Positions 40,563-50,428 are shown, counted from the stretch's first letter. The stretch is DNA of 64,000 bases from Pseudomonadota bacterium (GCA_021843755.1 JAKBWB010000031.1:18501-82500), one strand, 5' to 3'. Made by a program: numbers and translations. Notes: generated by a model from the sequence alone, not told the origin.

Positions 40563-41917
40563 GCACCCGCTCGGTGCCCGCCGGACACTCGCGCGCCCTC
40601 ATCGGGCTGCTGGCCGGCAGCGCAGTGTTGATTCTCTTGGGCGCGGCGTTGGCCTATTTCGCTGCCGCCGGCTCCGGCTCGGCGCTGGCGCGCTTCGGGC
40701 CGCTGGCGTTGGCCGCCGCGGCGGCAGCGCTGCTGGCGGCGGCCATCGTGCTCGCCGGCCGCATCGACCAGAAGGTTCGGGACCAGCGCATCGCCGCCGA
40801 GACCCAGCGCAAGGAGAACGACCGCAATCAACAGGCCATCCTGCGGCTGCTCGATGAACTCTCGAGCCTCGCCGACGGCGATCTGACCGTCCAGGCGACG
40901 GTCACCGAGGAGATCACCGGCGCGATCGCCGACTCGATCAATTACGCGGTCGATGCGCTGCGCGGCCTGGTCACCACCATCAACCAGTCGGCGATCCAGC
41001 TCGATAGTGCCGCGCGCCAGACCCAGGCGCTCGCGCAGCATCTGGCCAAGGCGAGCAGCGCCCAGTCGAAGCAGATCGCCTCGGCCACCGAGTCGGCGTC
41101 CGGGATGGCGAACTCGGTGGCCGAAGTCTCGGGCAATGCGGAACGGGCCGCCGATGTGGCCCGTCACTCGGTGGAGATCGCCCACAAGGGGGGCGATGCG
41201 GTGCGGCGGACCATCGACGGCATGAACGCGATCCGCGAGACGATCCAGGAGACCTCCAAGCGCATCAAGCGCCTCGGGGAGAGTTCGCAGGAGATCGGCA
41301 ACATCGTCGAACTGATCAACGACATCGCCGAGCAGACGAACATCCTGGCGCTGAATGCCTCGATTCAGGCCTCCATGGCCGGGGAGGCGGGCCGCGGCTT
41401 CGCGGTGGTCGCCGACGAGGTGCAGCGGCTCGCCGAGCGCGCGGCCAATGCCACCAAGCAGATCGAGGTTCTGGTCCGGACCATTCAGACGGACACCAAC
41501 GAGGCGGTGGTGTCGATGGAGCGCAGCACCACCGACGTGGTCGGCGGCGCTCTGCTGGCGGAGAATGCCGGCGCGGCCCTCGATGAGATCGAGCAGGTGT
41601 CGAATCAGATCGCCAGTCTCGTGCAGAACATCTCCGGCAGCGCGCGTGCCCAGGCAAGTGGCGCGCAGAACATCGCGCGCAACATGCAGGTCCTGAGGGA
41701 GATCAGCGTGCAGACCGCGGAATCGACCAGTGCCACCTCGGCCGCGATCGCGCAGTTGGCCGAGCTGTCGGCGGGCTTGCGCCGCGCGGCGGCCGGGTTC
41801 CGCTTGCCCGGCGGCCCGTCCCCGGGCGCAACCGGCGCATACAGGCGCCCGCAAGTCGCCGCGTCCGCCACGCCCACCACACCCACCACGCCCATCACCG
41901 CCGCCGGTGGCAGTTGA
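40559..41917 (+). CDS. pilJ: Methyl-accepting protein PilJ, short form
   Basis: 452 residues. Two membrane helices (13-37 and 47-66) are separated by only about 10 residues, so there is almost no periplasmic part, unlike the about 680-residue Pseudomonas PilJ with its PilJ ligand-binding domains. A HAMP-like segment follows (LSSLADGDLTVQATVTEEIT), then a typical cytoplasmic signalling hairpin with NILALNASIQASMAGEAGRG and FAVVADEVQRLAERA. The tail is Thr/Pro-rich (TPTTPTTPIT). It lies in place in pilG-H-I-J-chpA with ATGA coupling to pilI. It may sense membrane or pilus-base signals rather than a periplasmic ligand. Confidence 0.9.
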   Translation: MSTRSVPAGHSRALIGLLAGSAVLILLGAALAYFAAAGSGSALARFGPLALAAAAAALLAAAIVLAGRIDQKVRDQRIAAETQRKENDRNQQAILRLLDELSSLADGDLTVQATVTEEITGAIADSINYAVDALRGLVTTINQSAIQLDSAARQTQALAQHLAKASSAQSKQIASATESASGMANSVAEVSGNAERAADVARHSVEIAHKGGDAVRRTIDGMNAIRETIQETSKRIKRLGESSQEIGNIVELINDIAEQTNILALNASIQASMAGEAGRGFAVVADEVQRLAERAANATKQIEVLVRTIQTDTNEAVVSMERSTTDVVGGALLAENAGAALDEIEQVSNQIASLVQNISGSARAQASGAQNIARNMQVLREISVQTAESTSATSAAIAQLAELSAGLRRAAAGFRLPGGPSPGATGAYRRPQVAASATPTTPTTPITAAGGS

Positions 41918-41939
41918 GTCCGCCGCCCGGAGCCCGTTG

Positions 41940-44900
41940 ATGTCCGAAGTCGCTTCCCAGACGCTCGAGGTGGTCGGGCACGAGCTTGCGCAGACGCTGA
42001 GCGAGGCTCGCGCCGCCATCGAGAGCTATGTCGAGCAGCCGGACAACGTGACGTTGCTCGAGCGCTGCAAGCACGAGCTGCATCAGGCCCAAGGGGTATT
42101 GCGGGTCCTGGAGATCTACGGCGCGGCTCTGCTCGCCGAGGAAATGGAGCTCGTGGCCGACTACCTGCTCGCCACCGTCACCGAGCGCAAGGGTCAGGCC
42201 GAGAGTCTCGACGCGCTGCTGCGCGCGCTGGTGCAGTTGCCGGGATATCTCGAGCGCGTGCTCGGCGGCGGCCGCGACATTGCGCTGGTGCTGCTGCCGT
42301 TGCTGAACGACCTGCGGGCCGTGCGCGGCAGCGCACTGCTCTCGGAAGGCACGCTGCTGCTGCTGAACCTCAAATCGGACAAGCAGGCGCAGCCGCGTGC
42401 CGCCTCGCCCGGGGAGCCGCGGATCGGTGTCGAGCAGTGGTGCCGCCGGCTGCGTGCGCAGTTGCAGACGGGCATGATCGGCTGGATCCGCGGCGAGCGC
42501 GTCGACCAGAATCTCGCGGCGATCGCCGCTGTGGCCGAGAAGCTCGAGCAGTCGGCCACGCGCCAACCCGTTTTCCAACTGTGGTGGGTGATCGGTGCGT
42601 TGATCGAGGCGCTGCGCGAGGGCGGTCTCGAGAGCGGGGTGTCGGTCAAGCGGCTGTTGGGGCTGGCAGACCGCGAGATGCGGCGGCTCTACCAGCTGGG
42701 AGAGACGCGCTACTGCCAGAGCCCGCCGGTCGATCTGCTGAACAACCTTCTGTACTACGTCGGCCGCTCCACCAGCAACGGCGTGCGCGTCGCGGCCGTG
42801 CGCACCTCGTTCCGGCTCGCCGAGCTGCTGCCGGTCGACGAGAGCATCGAGCAGGAGCGCGAAAGCCTCTCGGCGCCGAACGTCAAGCTCATGCAAACCG
42901 TCGCGGCGGCCATTCGCGAGGACCTGGCCAAGGTCAAGGAAGTGCTCGAGCAGTTCGTGCGCCGCGGCGTGCGCCAGGGCGAGGAGTTGCGGGCGCAGGT
43001 GGCGCTGCTGCGCAAGATCGGTGACACCCTCGGCGTGTTGGGGCTCGGCGCGCAGCGCGCCGTGGTGCAGGCGCAGACCGACAGGCTCGAGCACATCCTT
43101 GCCGGCACCGAGCCCGCCGACGAAGCGGTGCTCGTGGAGATCGCCGCCGCGCTGATCGCGGTCGAGGACCGGCTGGACGACAGCCTGGTCGGAATGATCA
43201 GGCCCGCCGCCGGCGGCGAGGCGGACGGGCAGGGTGAGGATCGCGAATTCCAGCAGGTGCAGGCCGCGGTTCTGCGCGAGTGCATTCATAATCTGGCGTG
43301 GATCAAGGAGGCGGTCACTCAGAGCCTCGGCGGCAAGCCCGATGGGGCCGCCCTCGACAGCTGGCAGGGCCTGGTGACCGGACTGAAGGCGGCGCTGCTG
43401 ATGCTCGGCAAGACGCGGGCGGTGGAGGTCGTCGAAGGGATTGCCACCCAGCTGCGCCGGATCATGCGTCCCGATGCGCCGCCGTCACCGACTGGCTGGC
43501 TCGACCGGCTGGCCGATGCCATCGTCAGCCTCGAGTACTACATGGAGACGCTGCAGGCCGGCCGCAGCGATCCCTGGTACATGCTGGACAACGCCCACTC
43601 GTGCCTGCAAGTGCTCGAGCGCGTACCGACGGAATTGCCGCTCGCGCCGATCGAGCCGTCGGCTTTCGCCAAGACTGTGCTGATGACCCCGGGCGGCGAC
43701 GGGCACTCGTCGGCCACCTACCCGGGTCTGGCGTTGTCGCCCGCGCCGCCGTCGCTGTCCACGACCGGCAAGCTGGCCGTGCTCGCCGAAAACGCCAACT
43801 CGGAGCTGATCGCGCTGTTCGTCGAAGAGGCTCGCGAAGAGCTCGCCCGGATCCGACGGCACTTTCCGCTCTGGGATCAGAATCCGCTGGACCGCGATGC
43901 GCTCGAGATCGTGCGCCGCGCGTTCCATACCCTCAAGGGCAGCGGCCGTATGGTCGGCGCGCGCGAACTCGGCGAGCTGGCCTGGTCCGTCGAGACTCTG
44001 CTCAACCGGTTGCTCGACAACACACTGACGCGCAGCCCGGCGATTCTCGAGGAGCTCCGCCAGGCAATCGCGGCGCTTCCGCAGCTGATCGAGCAGTTGG
44101 AGTCCGGCCGGCCGGCGGTCACCGACGTCGCGGGAATCACGGCCACGGCGCACGCCATAGCCGCTGGCCGCGAGCCGCACCCGGCCGCGGGGCCGCAGGG
44201 TGAGCCGCGCAGCGAGGAGCCACCCGCCGGAGAGGGTACTGCTGCGGGGGGAGCCTGTGGGGAGGTCTCGGGCGCCGCCCCGCCGGAGCGGATTCCGCCC
44301 GCTCTGGACGAAGGTTTGCGCGAAATATACGCGCGCGAGACGGAAACGCACGTCGCCGCGATTCGCGGCTACCTCAGGGGCGAAGCCAGCGCGCCGGAGC
44401 CGCACGCGCTGCCGGAGGAGGTTTATCGCGCTTGCCATACGCTGGTCGGCAGCTCGAAGGCGGCGCAAGCGCGCCATGGTGTGCGCCTCGCCGAGCCGCT
44501 GGACCACTGGATCCGGCGCGTCTACGCGCACGGCGCCGGCCTGAGCACGGCGGATCTGACGCTGCTGGCCGACTGCATGACGGCGATGGAGTCGGTCGCG
44601 GAGCACATGGAGGAGCCCACCGGCTACTTCGCCAGTCACCAGATGCTGATCAAGCGGCTCGCAGAGGCGGAAGAGGCGCTCGGCCGGCGCATCGCCGCAG
44701 CCGAGCAGGCGGCCGCCCGCGCCGCGGTTGCCGAGCCGGCTGAAAGCGCACGGGAAGACGCACCGGAAAACGTGCCGCCCGGCGCAGACGCAGACACGCC
44801 GAAGGGCCGGGACGTTGCGGAAGAAGGGGCCGCGGCGAGCCCGATTGCTTCGGACGCGACTGCGTCTGCGGCAGACTACGATCCGGAGGTGGCCGCGGTC

Positions 44901-47513
44901 TTCTCCGAAGAGGCCCTCGAGCTGATCGAAGGGTCCGAGCGCACGCTCGAGCAGTGGCGGGCGAGTCCGAGCAGTGCCGAGCGCGCCTTCGAGCTCAAGC
45001 GTGCCCTGCATACGCTCAAAGGCGGGGCGCGCATGGCCGGCATTCTGGCGATGGGAGACCTGTCGCACGAGCTCGAGACACTGGTGGGCCAGGCCGAGGA
45101 CGGCTCGCTCCTCGCCGGTGAAGGCGTGTTTGATGTCATTCAGGCCAGCCTCGATCAGCTGGCGGGCATGCGCGAGGCGGTGGTCAACGGGCAGGGCGTC
45201 TCGCCGGCGCACGCGGTGATCGCTCGCATTCGTGAGCTGACGCAGCGGGGTGGGAGCCGGGTTCATCCGTCCGCAGCCGCCGAGAGTGCGCCCATGGTCC
45301 AACTCCAGTCCGTGGAGTCGCCCGAGTCCGTGGAGCCCGAGCCGCTCGAGTCCGTGGAGCCCGAGCCGGCCGAGCCCGTGGAGCCCGAGCCGGCCGAGCC
45401 CGTGGCGGCCGGGCCGCTCGCGCCGCCCGTTCTGGCCCCGGCCGCGGCGCCGCCGCGTCAGCTCGAGCCGCACGAGTCGACTGTGACCGAGTTGCCCGCG
45501 CCGCTCGAGCCGGACACGTTCCCAGTGCTGCGACCGGTCGACGCCGGTGCCACGACCCACGCGGCGAGCGAGCCGCTACTTCCGAGCGCACCATCCGAGC
45601 CGCTCGCGGCGCCGTTGCCGGTGCCGCCGGGGCGTGAGCCGGTTGCGCCGGCCGAGCGGCAGGAGATGGCGCGCGTCGACGCCGAACTGCTCGACAAGCT
45701 GCTCAACGTCGCCGGCGAGGCGAGCATCGCCCGCTCGCGCCTGGAGCAGCAGATCAGCTCCATCGACTTCAATCTCGGGGAGCTGTCACGCACCGTGACG
45801 CGCCTGAAGGAGCAGTTGCGCAGCCTCGAGATCGAAACCGAGGCTCAGATCCTGCACCGCCACGACCCGGAGGCCGCGCACCGCACCGACTTCGATCCGC
45901 TCGAACTGGACCGCTATTCCTCCATTCAACAGTTTTCGCGCGCGCTCGCCGAAACCGCCAACGACGTGGCAAGCCTGCAGCAGCTGCTCGAGAACCTGAC
46001 CAAGGACGCACAGACGCTCCTGCAGCAGCAGGCGCGCACCATGACCGAGCTGCAGAACGGCCTGATGCGCACCCGCATGGTTCCGTTCCAACAGCACGTA
46101 CAGCGGCTGTCGCGCATCGTGCGCCAGGCGGCCGCCGATACCGGCAAGCGCGCCGAGCTCGTCGTCGAGGGAGCCGCCGGCGAACTCGACCGGCAGGTGC
46201 TCGAGCACATGCTGCCGCCCTTCGAGCACATGCTGCGCAATGCGGTGGTGCACGGCATCGAGTCGCCCGAGGAGCGCGCCCGTGCGGGGAAGCCGCCCGC
46301 CGGACGGATCAGTCTGCAACTGCGGCGCGAAGGCGCCCAGGTGGTGGTGCGCTTGAGTGACGACGGCGCGGGCATGAATCTCGAGGCGATCCGTGCCAAG
46401 GGTCGTGCGCTGGGGCTGATTCCGCCCGGACCGGTCAGTGACGAGGAGGCCATGCAGCTGATCCTGGAGCCGGGTTTCTCCACTGCCGGCAGTCTCACCC
46501 AGCAGGCCGGCCGCGGCGTCGGCATGGACGTGGTGTCCACCGAGATCAAGCGGCTCGGCGGCGCACTGCACATGGAGACGCAACCGGGTCGGGGCACCGC
46601 ATTCACGATCAGATTGCCGTTCACGCTGGCGATCAGCCATGCGCTCATCGTGCGCACGGGCGAGGAGTTCTACGCGCTGCCGCTGCCGACCGTCGAGGGC
46701 GTGCTGCGCCTGCCGCAGGAGCAGGTGAGCCTGCATCTCGGCACGGAATCGGCGACTTTCGAATATGGCGGTCAGCGCTACCGGTTCCAGCACCTGGCGG
46801 TGTTCGTCGGACTGCCGCCTTCGCCGCTGCCCGAGCAGGACGTCACGCTTCCGGTGGTGTTGGTTCGTGCCGGGGAGCACTCGACCGCGCTGGTCGCCGA
46901 CGAGCTGCTCGGCAATCGCGAGATCGTCGTCAAACCGGTCGGTCCGCAGATCGCGAGCATCCGTGGCGTGTCCGGGGCGACCATCTTGGGCGACGGACGG
47001 ATCGTCATCATTCTGGACATCGGTGCGCTCGTGCGCGCGGAGTGGCGCGGCCGCGGCAGCGCGCCGGTCGTCTCCGAGTCGAGCGATCGACGCACCTTCG
47101 CGCTGGTGGTCGATGACTCCATCACCGTGCGTCGCGTCACTCAGCGGCTGCTCGAGCGCAACGGCATGCGCGTGCTCACCGCCCGCGACGGCATGGACGC
47201 GGTGACGCTGCTGCAGGATCACGTGCCGGACATCATCCTGCTCGACATTGAAATGCCGCGCATGGATGGGTATGAAGTCGCCGCGCACGTACGCAACGAC
47301 CCGCGGTTGCGCGACGTGCCCATCATCATGATCACCTCGCGCGTCGGGGACAAGCATCGCGCGCGAGCCATAGAGTTCGGAGTCGACGACTACCTCGGCA
47401 AGCCCTACCAGGAGACCGAGCTGCTCGAGGCGATCGCACCGCTGGTCGAACGCGCGCGCGGCGCGCGTGCGCGCGAATTCGCCGGCGGTTCGGCCGCGGC
47501 GCAGGGCGAGTGA
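41940..47513 (+). CDS. chpA: Hybrid chemotaxis histidine kinase ChpA
   Basis: 1857 residues. An N-terminal FimL-like region (about 1-560) has no phosphotransfer His. Three Hpt domains are visible: His663 in FHTLKGSGRMVGA, His833 in CHTLVGSSKAAQA and His1024 in LHTLKGGARMAGI. A Pro/Glu-rich linker (about 1110-1230) follows, then a dimerisation domain (VDAELLDKLLNVAGEASIAR), an ATPase domain (MLRNAVVHGIESPEER; LSDDGAGMNLEAI; GRGVGMDVVSTEIKRLGG), a CheW-like domain and a receiver with Asp1769 in DIILLDIEMPRMDGYEVAAH. It is shorter than the about 2470-residue Pseudomonas protein, which has more Hpt-type domains. It phosphorylates PilG and PilH. Confidence 0.95.
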   Translation: MSEVASQTLEVVGHELAQTLSEARAAIESYVEQPDNVTLLERCKHELHQAQGVLRVLEIYGAALLAEEMELVADYLLATVTERKGQAESLDALLRALVQLPGYLERVLGGGRDIALVLLPLLNDLRAVRGSALLSEGTLLLLNLKSDKQAQPRAASPGEPRIGVEQWCRRLRAQLQTGMIGWIRGERVDQNLAAIAAVAEKLEQSATRQPVFQLWWVIGALIEALREGGLESGVSVKRLLGLADREMRRLYQLGETRYCQSPPVDLLNNLLYYVGRSTSNGVRVAAVRTSFRLAELLPVDESIEQERESLSAPNVKLMQTVAAAIREDLAKVKEVLEQFVRRGVRQGEELRAQVALLRKIGDTLGVLGLGAQRAVVQAQTDRLEHILAGTEPADEAVLVEIAAALIAVEDRLDDSLVGMIRPAAGGEADGQGEDREFQQVQAAVLRECIHNLAWIKEAVTQSLGGKPDGAALDSWQGLVTGLKAALLMLGKTRAVEVVEGIATQLRRIMRPDAPPSPTGWLDRLADAIVSLEYYMETLQAGRSDPWYMLDNAHSCLQVLERVPTELPLAPIEPSAFAKTVLMTPGGDGHSSATYPGLALSPAPPSLSTTGKLAVLAENANSELIALFVEEAREELARIRRHFPLWDQNPLDRDALEIVRRAFHTLKGSGRMVGARELGELAWSVETLLNRLLDNTLTRSPAILEELRQAIAALPQLIEQLESGRPAVTDVAGITATAHAIAAGREPHPAAGPQGEPRSEEPPAGEGTAAGGACGEVSGAAPPERIPPALDEGLREIYARETETHVAAIRGYLRGEASAPEPHALPEEVYRACHTLVGSSKAAQARHGVRLAEPLDHWIRRVYAHGAGLSTADLTLLADCMTAMESVAEHMEEPTGYFASHQMLIKRLAEAEEALGRRIAAAEQAAARAAVAEPAESAREDAPENVPPGADADTPKGRDVAEEGAAASPIASDATASAADYDPEVAAVFSEEALELIEGSERTLEQWRASPSSAERAFELKRALHTLKGGARMAGILAMGDLSHELETLVGQAEDGSLLAGEGVFDVIQASLDQLAGMREAVVNGQGVSPAHAVIARIRELTQRGGSRVHPSAAAESAPMVQLQSVESPESVEPEPLESVEPEPAEPVEPEPAEPVAAGPLAPPVLAPAAAPPRQLEPHESTVTELPAPLEPDTFPVLRPVDAGATTHAASEPLLPSAPSEPLAAPLPVPPGREPVAPAERQEMARVDAELLDKLLNVAGEASIARSRLEQQISSIDFNLGELSRTVTRLKEQLRSLEIETEAQILHRHDPEAAHRTDFDPLELDRYSSIQQFSRALAETANDVASLQQLLENLTKDAQTLLQQQARTMTELQNGLMRTRMVPFQQHVQRLSRIVRQAAADTGKRAELVVEGAAGELDRQVLEHMLPPFEHMLRNAVVHGIESPEERARAGKPPAGRISLQLRREGAQVVVRLSDDGAGMNLEAIRAKGRALGLIPPGPVSDEEAMQLILEPGFSTAGSLTQQAGRGVGMDVVSTEIKRLGGALHMETQPGRGTAFTIRLPFTLAISHALIVRTGEEFYALPLPTVEGVLRLPQEQVSLHLGTESATFEYGGQRYRFQHLAVFVGLPPSPLPEQDVTLPVVLVRAGEHSTALVADELLGNREIVVKPVGPQIASIRGVSGATILGDGRIVIILDIGALVRAEWRGRGSAPVVSESSDRRTFALVVDDSITVRRVTQRLLERNGMRVLTARDGMDAVTLLQDHVPDIILLDIEMPRMDGYEVAAHVRNDPRLRDVPIIMITSRVGDKHRARAIEFGVDDYLGKPYQETELLEAIAPLVERARGARAREFAGGSAAAQGE
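45330..45401 (+). repeat. Three tandem 24-bp repeats in the chpA linker
   Basis: Units 45330-45353, 45354-45377 and 45378-45401 encode VEPEPLES, VEPEPAEP and VEPEPAEP; the last two are identical at DNA level (GTGGAGCCCGAGCCGGCCGA...). A partial unit precedes at 45312. The number of copies is likely to vary between strains. Confidence 0.9.
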
Positions 47514-47523
47514 GAGCAGCGGC

Positions 47524-47988
47524 ATGGCCGAGCGCGTCCAGGAGATCTACAGCCTCTTGATCCCGCTTTCCGAGGGGCGGCTGATCGTGCCGCGCGCCTG
47601 TGTCGCGGAGGTGTCGGGCCTGCCCGCGCACTCGGAGATGACGGGCGCGCCGCCGTGGTACATCGGCACGGTGCCCTGGAACGCCAAACCGATACCCCTG
47701 GTGTCGTTCGAGGGGGTCTGCGGAAAGCCCATCCCGCCCGGCTCCGGCCGCGCGCGCATGGTGGTGTTCGTCGGGTTGGGCACGCGCCTGACCCATTTCG
47801 CGATCGTCTCGCAGGGCTTCCCGCAGCTGGTCCGCCTGAGTTCGGATGTGATCCGGCCCGGCGCGGCCGCGTTTCCCGAGCGTACCCCCGTGCTCTGCCA
47901 GCTGCGCATGGCCAACGAGGCGCCGCTGGTGCCGGACCTGGAGCGACTCGAGCAGATGATCGCGGACGAGACCCGCGTGGTCGCCTGA
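47524..47988 (+). CDS. chpC: CheW-like protein ChpC
   Basis: 154 residues. A compact CheW domain with IYSLLIPLSEGRLIVPRACV, WYIGTVPWNAKPIPLVSFEG and MVVFVGLGTRLTHFAIVSQG. Starts 10 bases after the chpA stop. In Pseudomonas, ChpC is the second adaptor of the Pil-Chp system. No pilK (methyltransferase) or chpB (methylesterase) is found around it, so adaptation enzymes are missing from this operon. Confidence 0.88.
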   Translation: MAERVQEIYSLLIPLSEGRLIVPRACVAEVSGLPAHSEMTGAPPWYIGTVPWNAKPIPLVSFEGVCGKPIPPGSGRARMVVFVGLGTRLTHFAIVSQGFPQLVRLSSDVIRPGAAAFPERTPVLCQLRMANEAPLVPDLERLEQMIADETRVVA

Positions 47989-48130
47989 GGCGGCCTGGGC
48001 AGCGTCAGCGCGGGCGAGGCCGAATGATGACTCAAGATTCCGACTTCTCGGCCGATCGACAGGAAAAGGGAGTCGCTCGATTGCGTTCGCTTGGCGCGGC
48101 GGGGCATGGTCGGTCACCGGCAGGGACGCC

Positions 48131-49474
48131 ATGGGGACCTTGTTCCACCCCCAAACGAGGCGGGATTCCGGCGTCGATGTGAATTATTCCGTCGTACCAG
48201 ACTTTGTCGCGATCGGCGGCCTGATTGCCGTCTTCTGGACGCTGTTGCGGCGCACCGGCGAGAGTCGTCTGAATTTCTGGCTGGTCGGCTGGGTGCTGCT
48301 GCTGATTCACATCGTCGCGGAGTTCGTGGCGCGCAATACTCCCGGTCCGGCGTACGGCGCCTGGTCCGTCGCCGTGGCGATGCTGATCCTCACCGCCAAC
48401 GCCTTTCTCTGGGCGAGCAACGACCAGCTCGACATCGGGTGGCGCAACCTCTCGATCGTGGTGCTCAGTGCCGTGCCCGACGTCGCCTTCCTGACATTGG
48501 ATACGTACGGCAGCCACTCGATCTGGGCGTACGCGTTGCTGACCGCCGCGGGCATGGGCTCGATGCTGTGGATGCTGCGCGTGTGGCACAGCGCGGCCGA
48601 TCGGCCCACGCGGCGCTGGCGCACCTCGCTCGTGCTGGCCGTGTATGCGGTGCAAGGGGCGCTGGTGGCCTGGCACCATCCGGGCGAGGCCGTCACCTGG
48701 ATGCTGGTCTGGCATTATCTGGCCGTCGCGGAGTTCTATCGGGTGACCGCGCCGCGTCCCACGGCCAGTGTGCGCTTCACGATGATCAACTTCATCGCAT
48801 GGGCTTTCGTCTTTCCCGTCGCCAACCTGATGTACGTGTTGTGGCCGCACGTCCATGTGGACGGCGAGGTGTGGAACCTGCCCAAGTTTCTGGTCGCCAC
48901 CGGCATGACCTTCACGCTGCTGGAAGAACAGCTGTCGAAAGCGGAGTACGCCTCGTTGCATGATGCGCTGACGGGCTTGCCAAACCGGCGCATGCTCGTG
49001 CGCCGGTTGCAGCAGACCATGGCGCGGGCGAGAGCCGCGGGCGGCCTGATGGCGTTGGTGGTGATCGACCTCGACGGATTCAAGGAGATCAACGATACGC
49101 TGGGCCACGCCGTGGGTGACGAAGTGCTGCAGTGGGCCGCCCGCCAATTTCGCGCGCACCTGAGTCAGCAGGATGTTCTCGCCCGCCTCGGCGGCGATGA
49201 GTTCGCCGTCGTGCTCGCCGACGTTCCCGATCGCGAGGCCGCCGACCGCATCGCACAGAATCTGCGGTTCGCGCTCGCCGCGGGCATGGTCACCCGGGGG
49301 CGCCAGTTGGCGATTCGCGCCAGTGTCGGCTTCTCGATGTATCCGGCCGATGGCGAGGATGCGGATCGGCTCTATGCCGTTGCCGACCGTGCCATGTACG
49401 AGCGCAAACCGTACCGGCAGGAGCAGAATTCTCCGCCCGACGCCAATGCGGGCCGGGTGATCTCCAGCGCCTGA
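48131..49474 (+). CDS. Membrane diguanylate cyclase (GGDEF)
   Basis: 447 residues. Seven or so membrane helices in residues 22-265, then a GGDEF domain: ALTGLPNRRMLVRRL, VVIDLDGFKEINDTLGH, active site RLGGDEFAVVLADV and VGFSMYPADGEDADRLYAVAD. The inhibitory I-site position reads SQQD instead of RxxD, so product inhibition at that site is probably absent. It should make c-di-GMP. ATG 48131 has AGGGA five bases upstream; a GTG at 48179 is possible. Its place directly after the Pil-Chp genes suggests a link with surface sensing. Confidence 0.9.
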   Translation: MGTLFHPQTRRDSGVDVNYSVVPDFVAIGGLIAVFWTLLRRTGESRLNFWLVGWVLLLIHIVAEFVARNTPGPAYGAWSVAVAMLILTANAFLWASNDQLDIGWRNLSIVVLSAVPDVAFLTLDTYGSHSIWAYALLTAAGMGSMLWMLRVWHSAADRPTRRWRTSLVLAVYAVQGALVAWHHPGEAVTWMLVWHYLAVAEFYRVTAPRPTASVRFTMINFIAWAFVFPVANLMYVLWPHVHVDGEVWNLPKFLVATGMTFTLLEEQLSKAEYASLHDALTGLPNRRMLVRRLQQTMARARAAGGLMALVVIDLDGFKEINDTLGHAVGDEVLQWAARQFRAHLSQQDVLARLGGDEFAVVLADVPDREAADRIAQNLRFALAAGMVTRGRQLAIRASVGFSMYPADGEDADRLYAVADRAMYERKPYRQEQNSPPDANAGRVISSA

Positions 49475-49487
49475 CCGGCGTGGCCGC

Positions 49488-50249
49488 TCAGATCAGCGCC
49501 GAGAGGATCTGCGGATGCAGCCGGCCGTTGCTCGCCAGCGCGGAGGTCGTGCTCAGCGTCAGGTCCGCGCCCTCGAGATCCGTGAACGTGCCCCCGGCCT
49601 CGCGCACGATGACCGACAGCGCGGCGATGTCGAGTATGTTGACGTCGGATTCGATGACCGCCTCGAGCGCGCCGCGGGCGAGCAGGTGGTAGTGCACGAA
49701 ATCTCCGTAGCCGCGGATCCGGCCGACGCGTCCGACGAGCTCTCCGAGCTTGGTCCACTGCGCCGAGCGGGCGAGCGTCTTGAGGTTGCCTGTCGAGATG
49801 ATGCTGGCGCCGAGCGCTGCAACGGTGCTGACCCTGATCGCCTCGCCGTTCAGATACGACCCGGCTCCCGCCTCGGCCCAGGCGAACTCGCCGTATACCG
49901 CAGCGCTCGACACGCCGAGCACGAACCGTCCGGCGCGCATCAGCGCGATCTGTGTCGAGAAGAACGGACATTCGCGCACGAAGGACTTGGTGCCGTCGAT
50001 CGGGTCGACCAGCCAGACGCTCTCGGCCCCGACATCGTGCTGTCCGGTCTCCTCGCCGTAGAAACCGAAGCTTGGAAAGCGCTTGGTGAGGATTTCCCGG
50101 ATGACCTCCTCGGAGCGTATGTCCGCCTCGGTAACGGGGGTCTGATCCGCCTTGGTGCGGACCGCAAGATTGCGCTGATATAGGCCGCGGATTACGTCGG
50201 CGGCCGCTTGGGCCGCCTCGCGGGCGGCTTGAAGTTCCGGTGAAGGCAT
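49488..50249 (-). CDS. Inositol-monophosphatase-family phosphatase (HisN-like)
   Basis: 253 residues. Metal-dependent phosphatase signatures: TPVTEADIRSEEVI, GEETG, WLVDPIDGTKSFVRECPFFS (metal site and loop), and ESDVNILDIAALSVIVREAG at the second site. The family includes inositol monophosphatase (SuhB), histidinol-phosphatase HisN and CysQ. The stretch CPFFSTQIALM and the short length favour a HisN-type enzyme, but the substrate cannot be settled by eye. Convergent with the cyclase gene; divergent from the cobalamin adenosyltransferase gene, with element B between. Confidence 0.85.
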   Translation of the reverse strand: MPSPELQAAREAAQAAADVIRGLYQRNLAVRTKADQTPVTEADIRSEEVIREILTKRFPSFGFYGEETGQHDVGAESVWLVDPIDGTKSFVRECPFFSTQIALMRAGRFVLGVSSAAVYGEFAWAEAGAGSYLNGEAIRVSTVAALGASIISTGNLKTLARSAQWTKLGELVGRVGRIRGYGDFVHYHLLARGALEAVIESDVNILDIAALSVIVREAGGTFTDLEGADLTLSTTSALASNGRLHPQILSALI

Positions 50250-50393
50250 GAGGATTTTCTGGCTGGGACGGAGCCAAATTGCCGGTCACGGGAGCCGCTG
50301 TCAATCATGGAGGCGACTGGGAGGTGAGCGACCCGGGTGGTTGAAATCACTGCGCAGCGGGATATCGCTGGCCCATACGATCGATCCGAGGAC

Positions 50394-50422
50394 TTGCATC
50401 GCGTTGCCAGGCTGTATAAAAT
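50394..50422 (+). promoter_or_regulatory. Sigma-70-type promoter inside element B
   Basis: TTGCAT (50394-50399) and TAAAAT (50417-50422), 17-base spacer, aligned base for base with the promoter of copy A although the spacer sequence differs. Confidence 0.6.
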
Positions 50423-50428
50423 ACCAGG

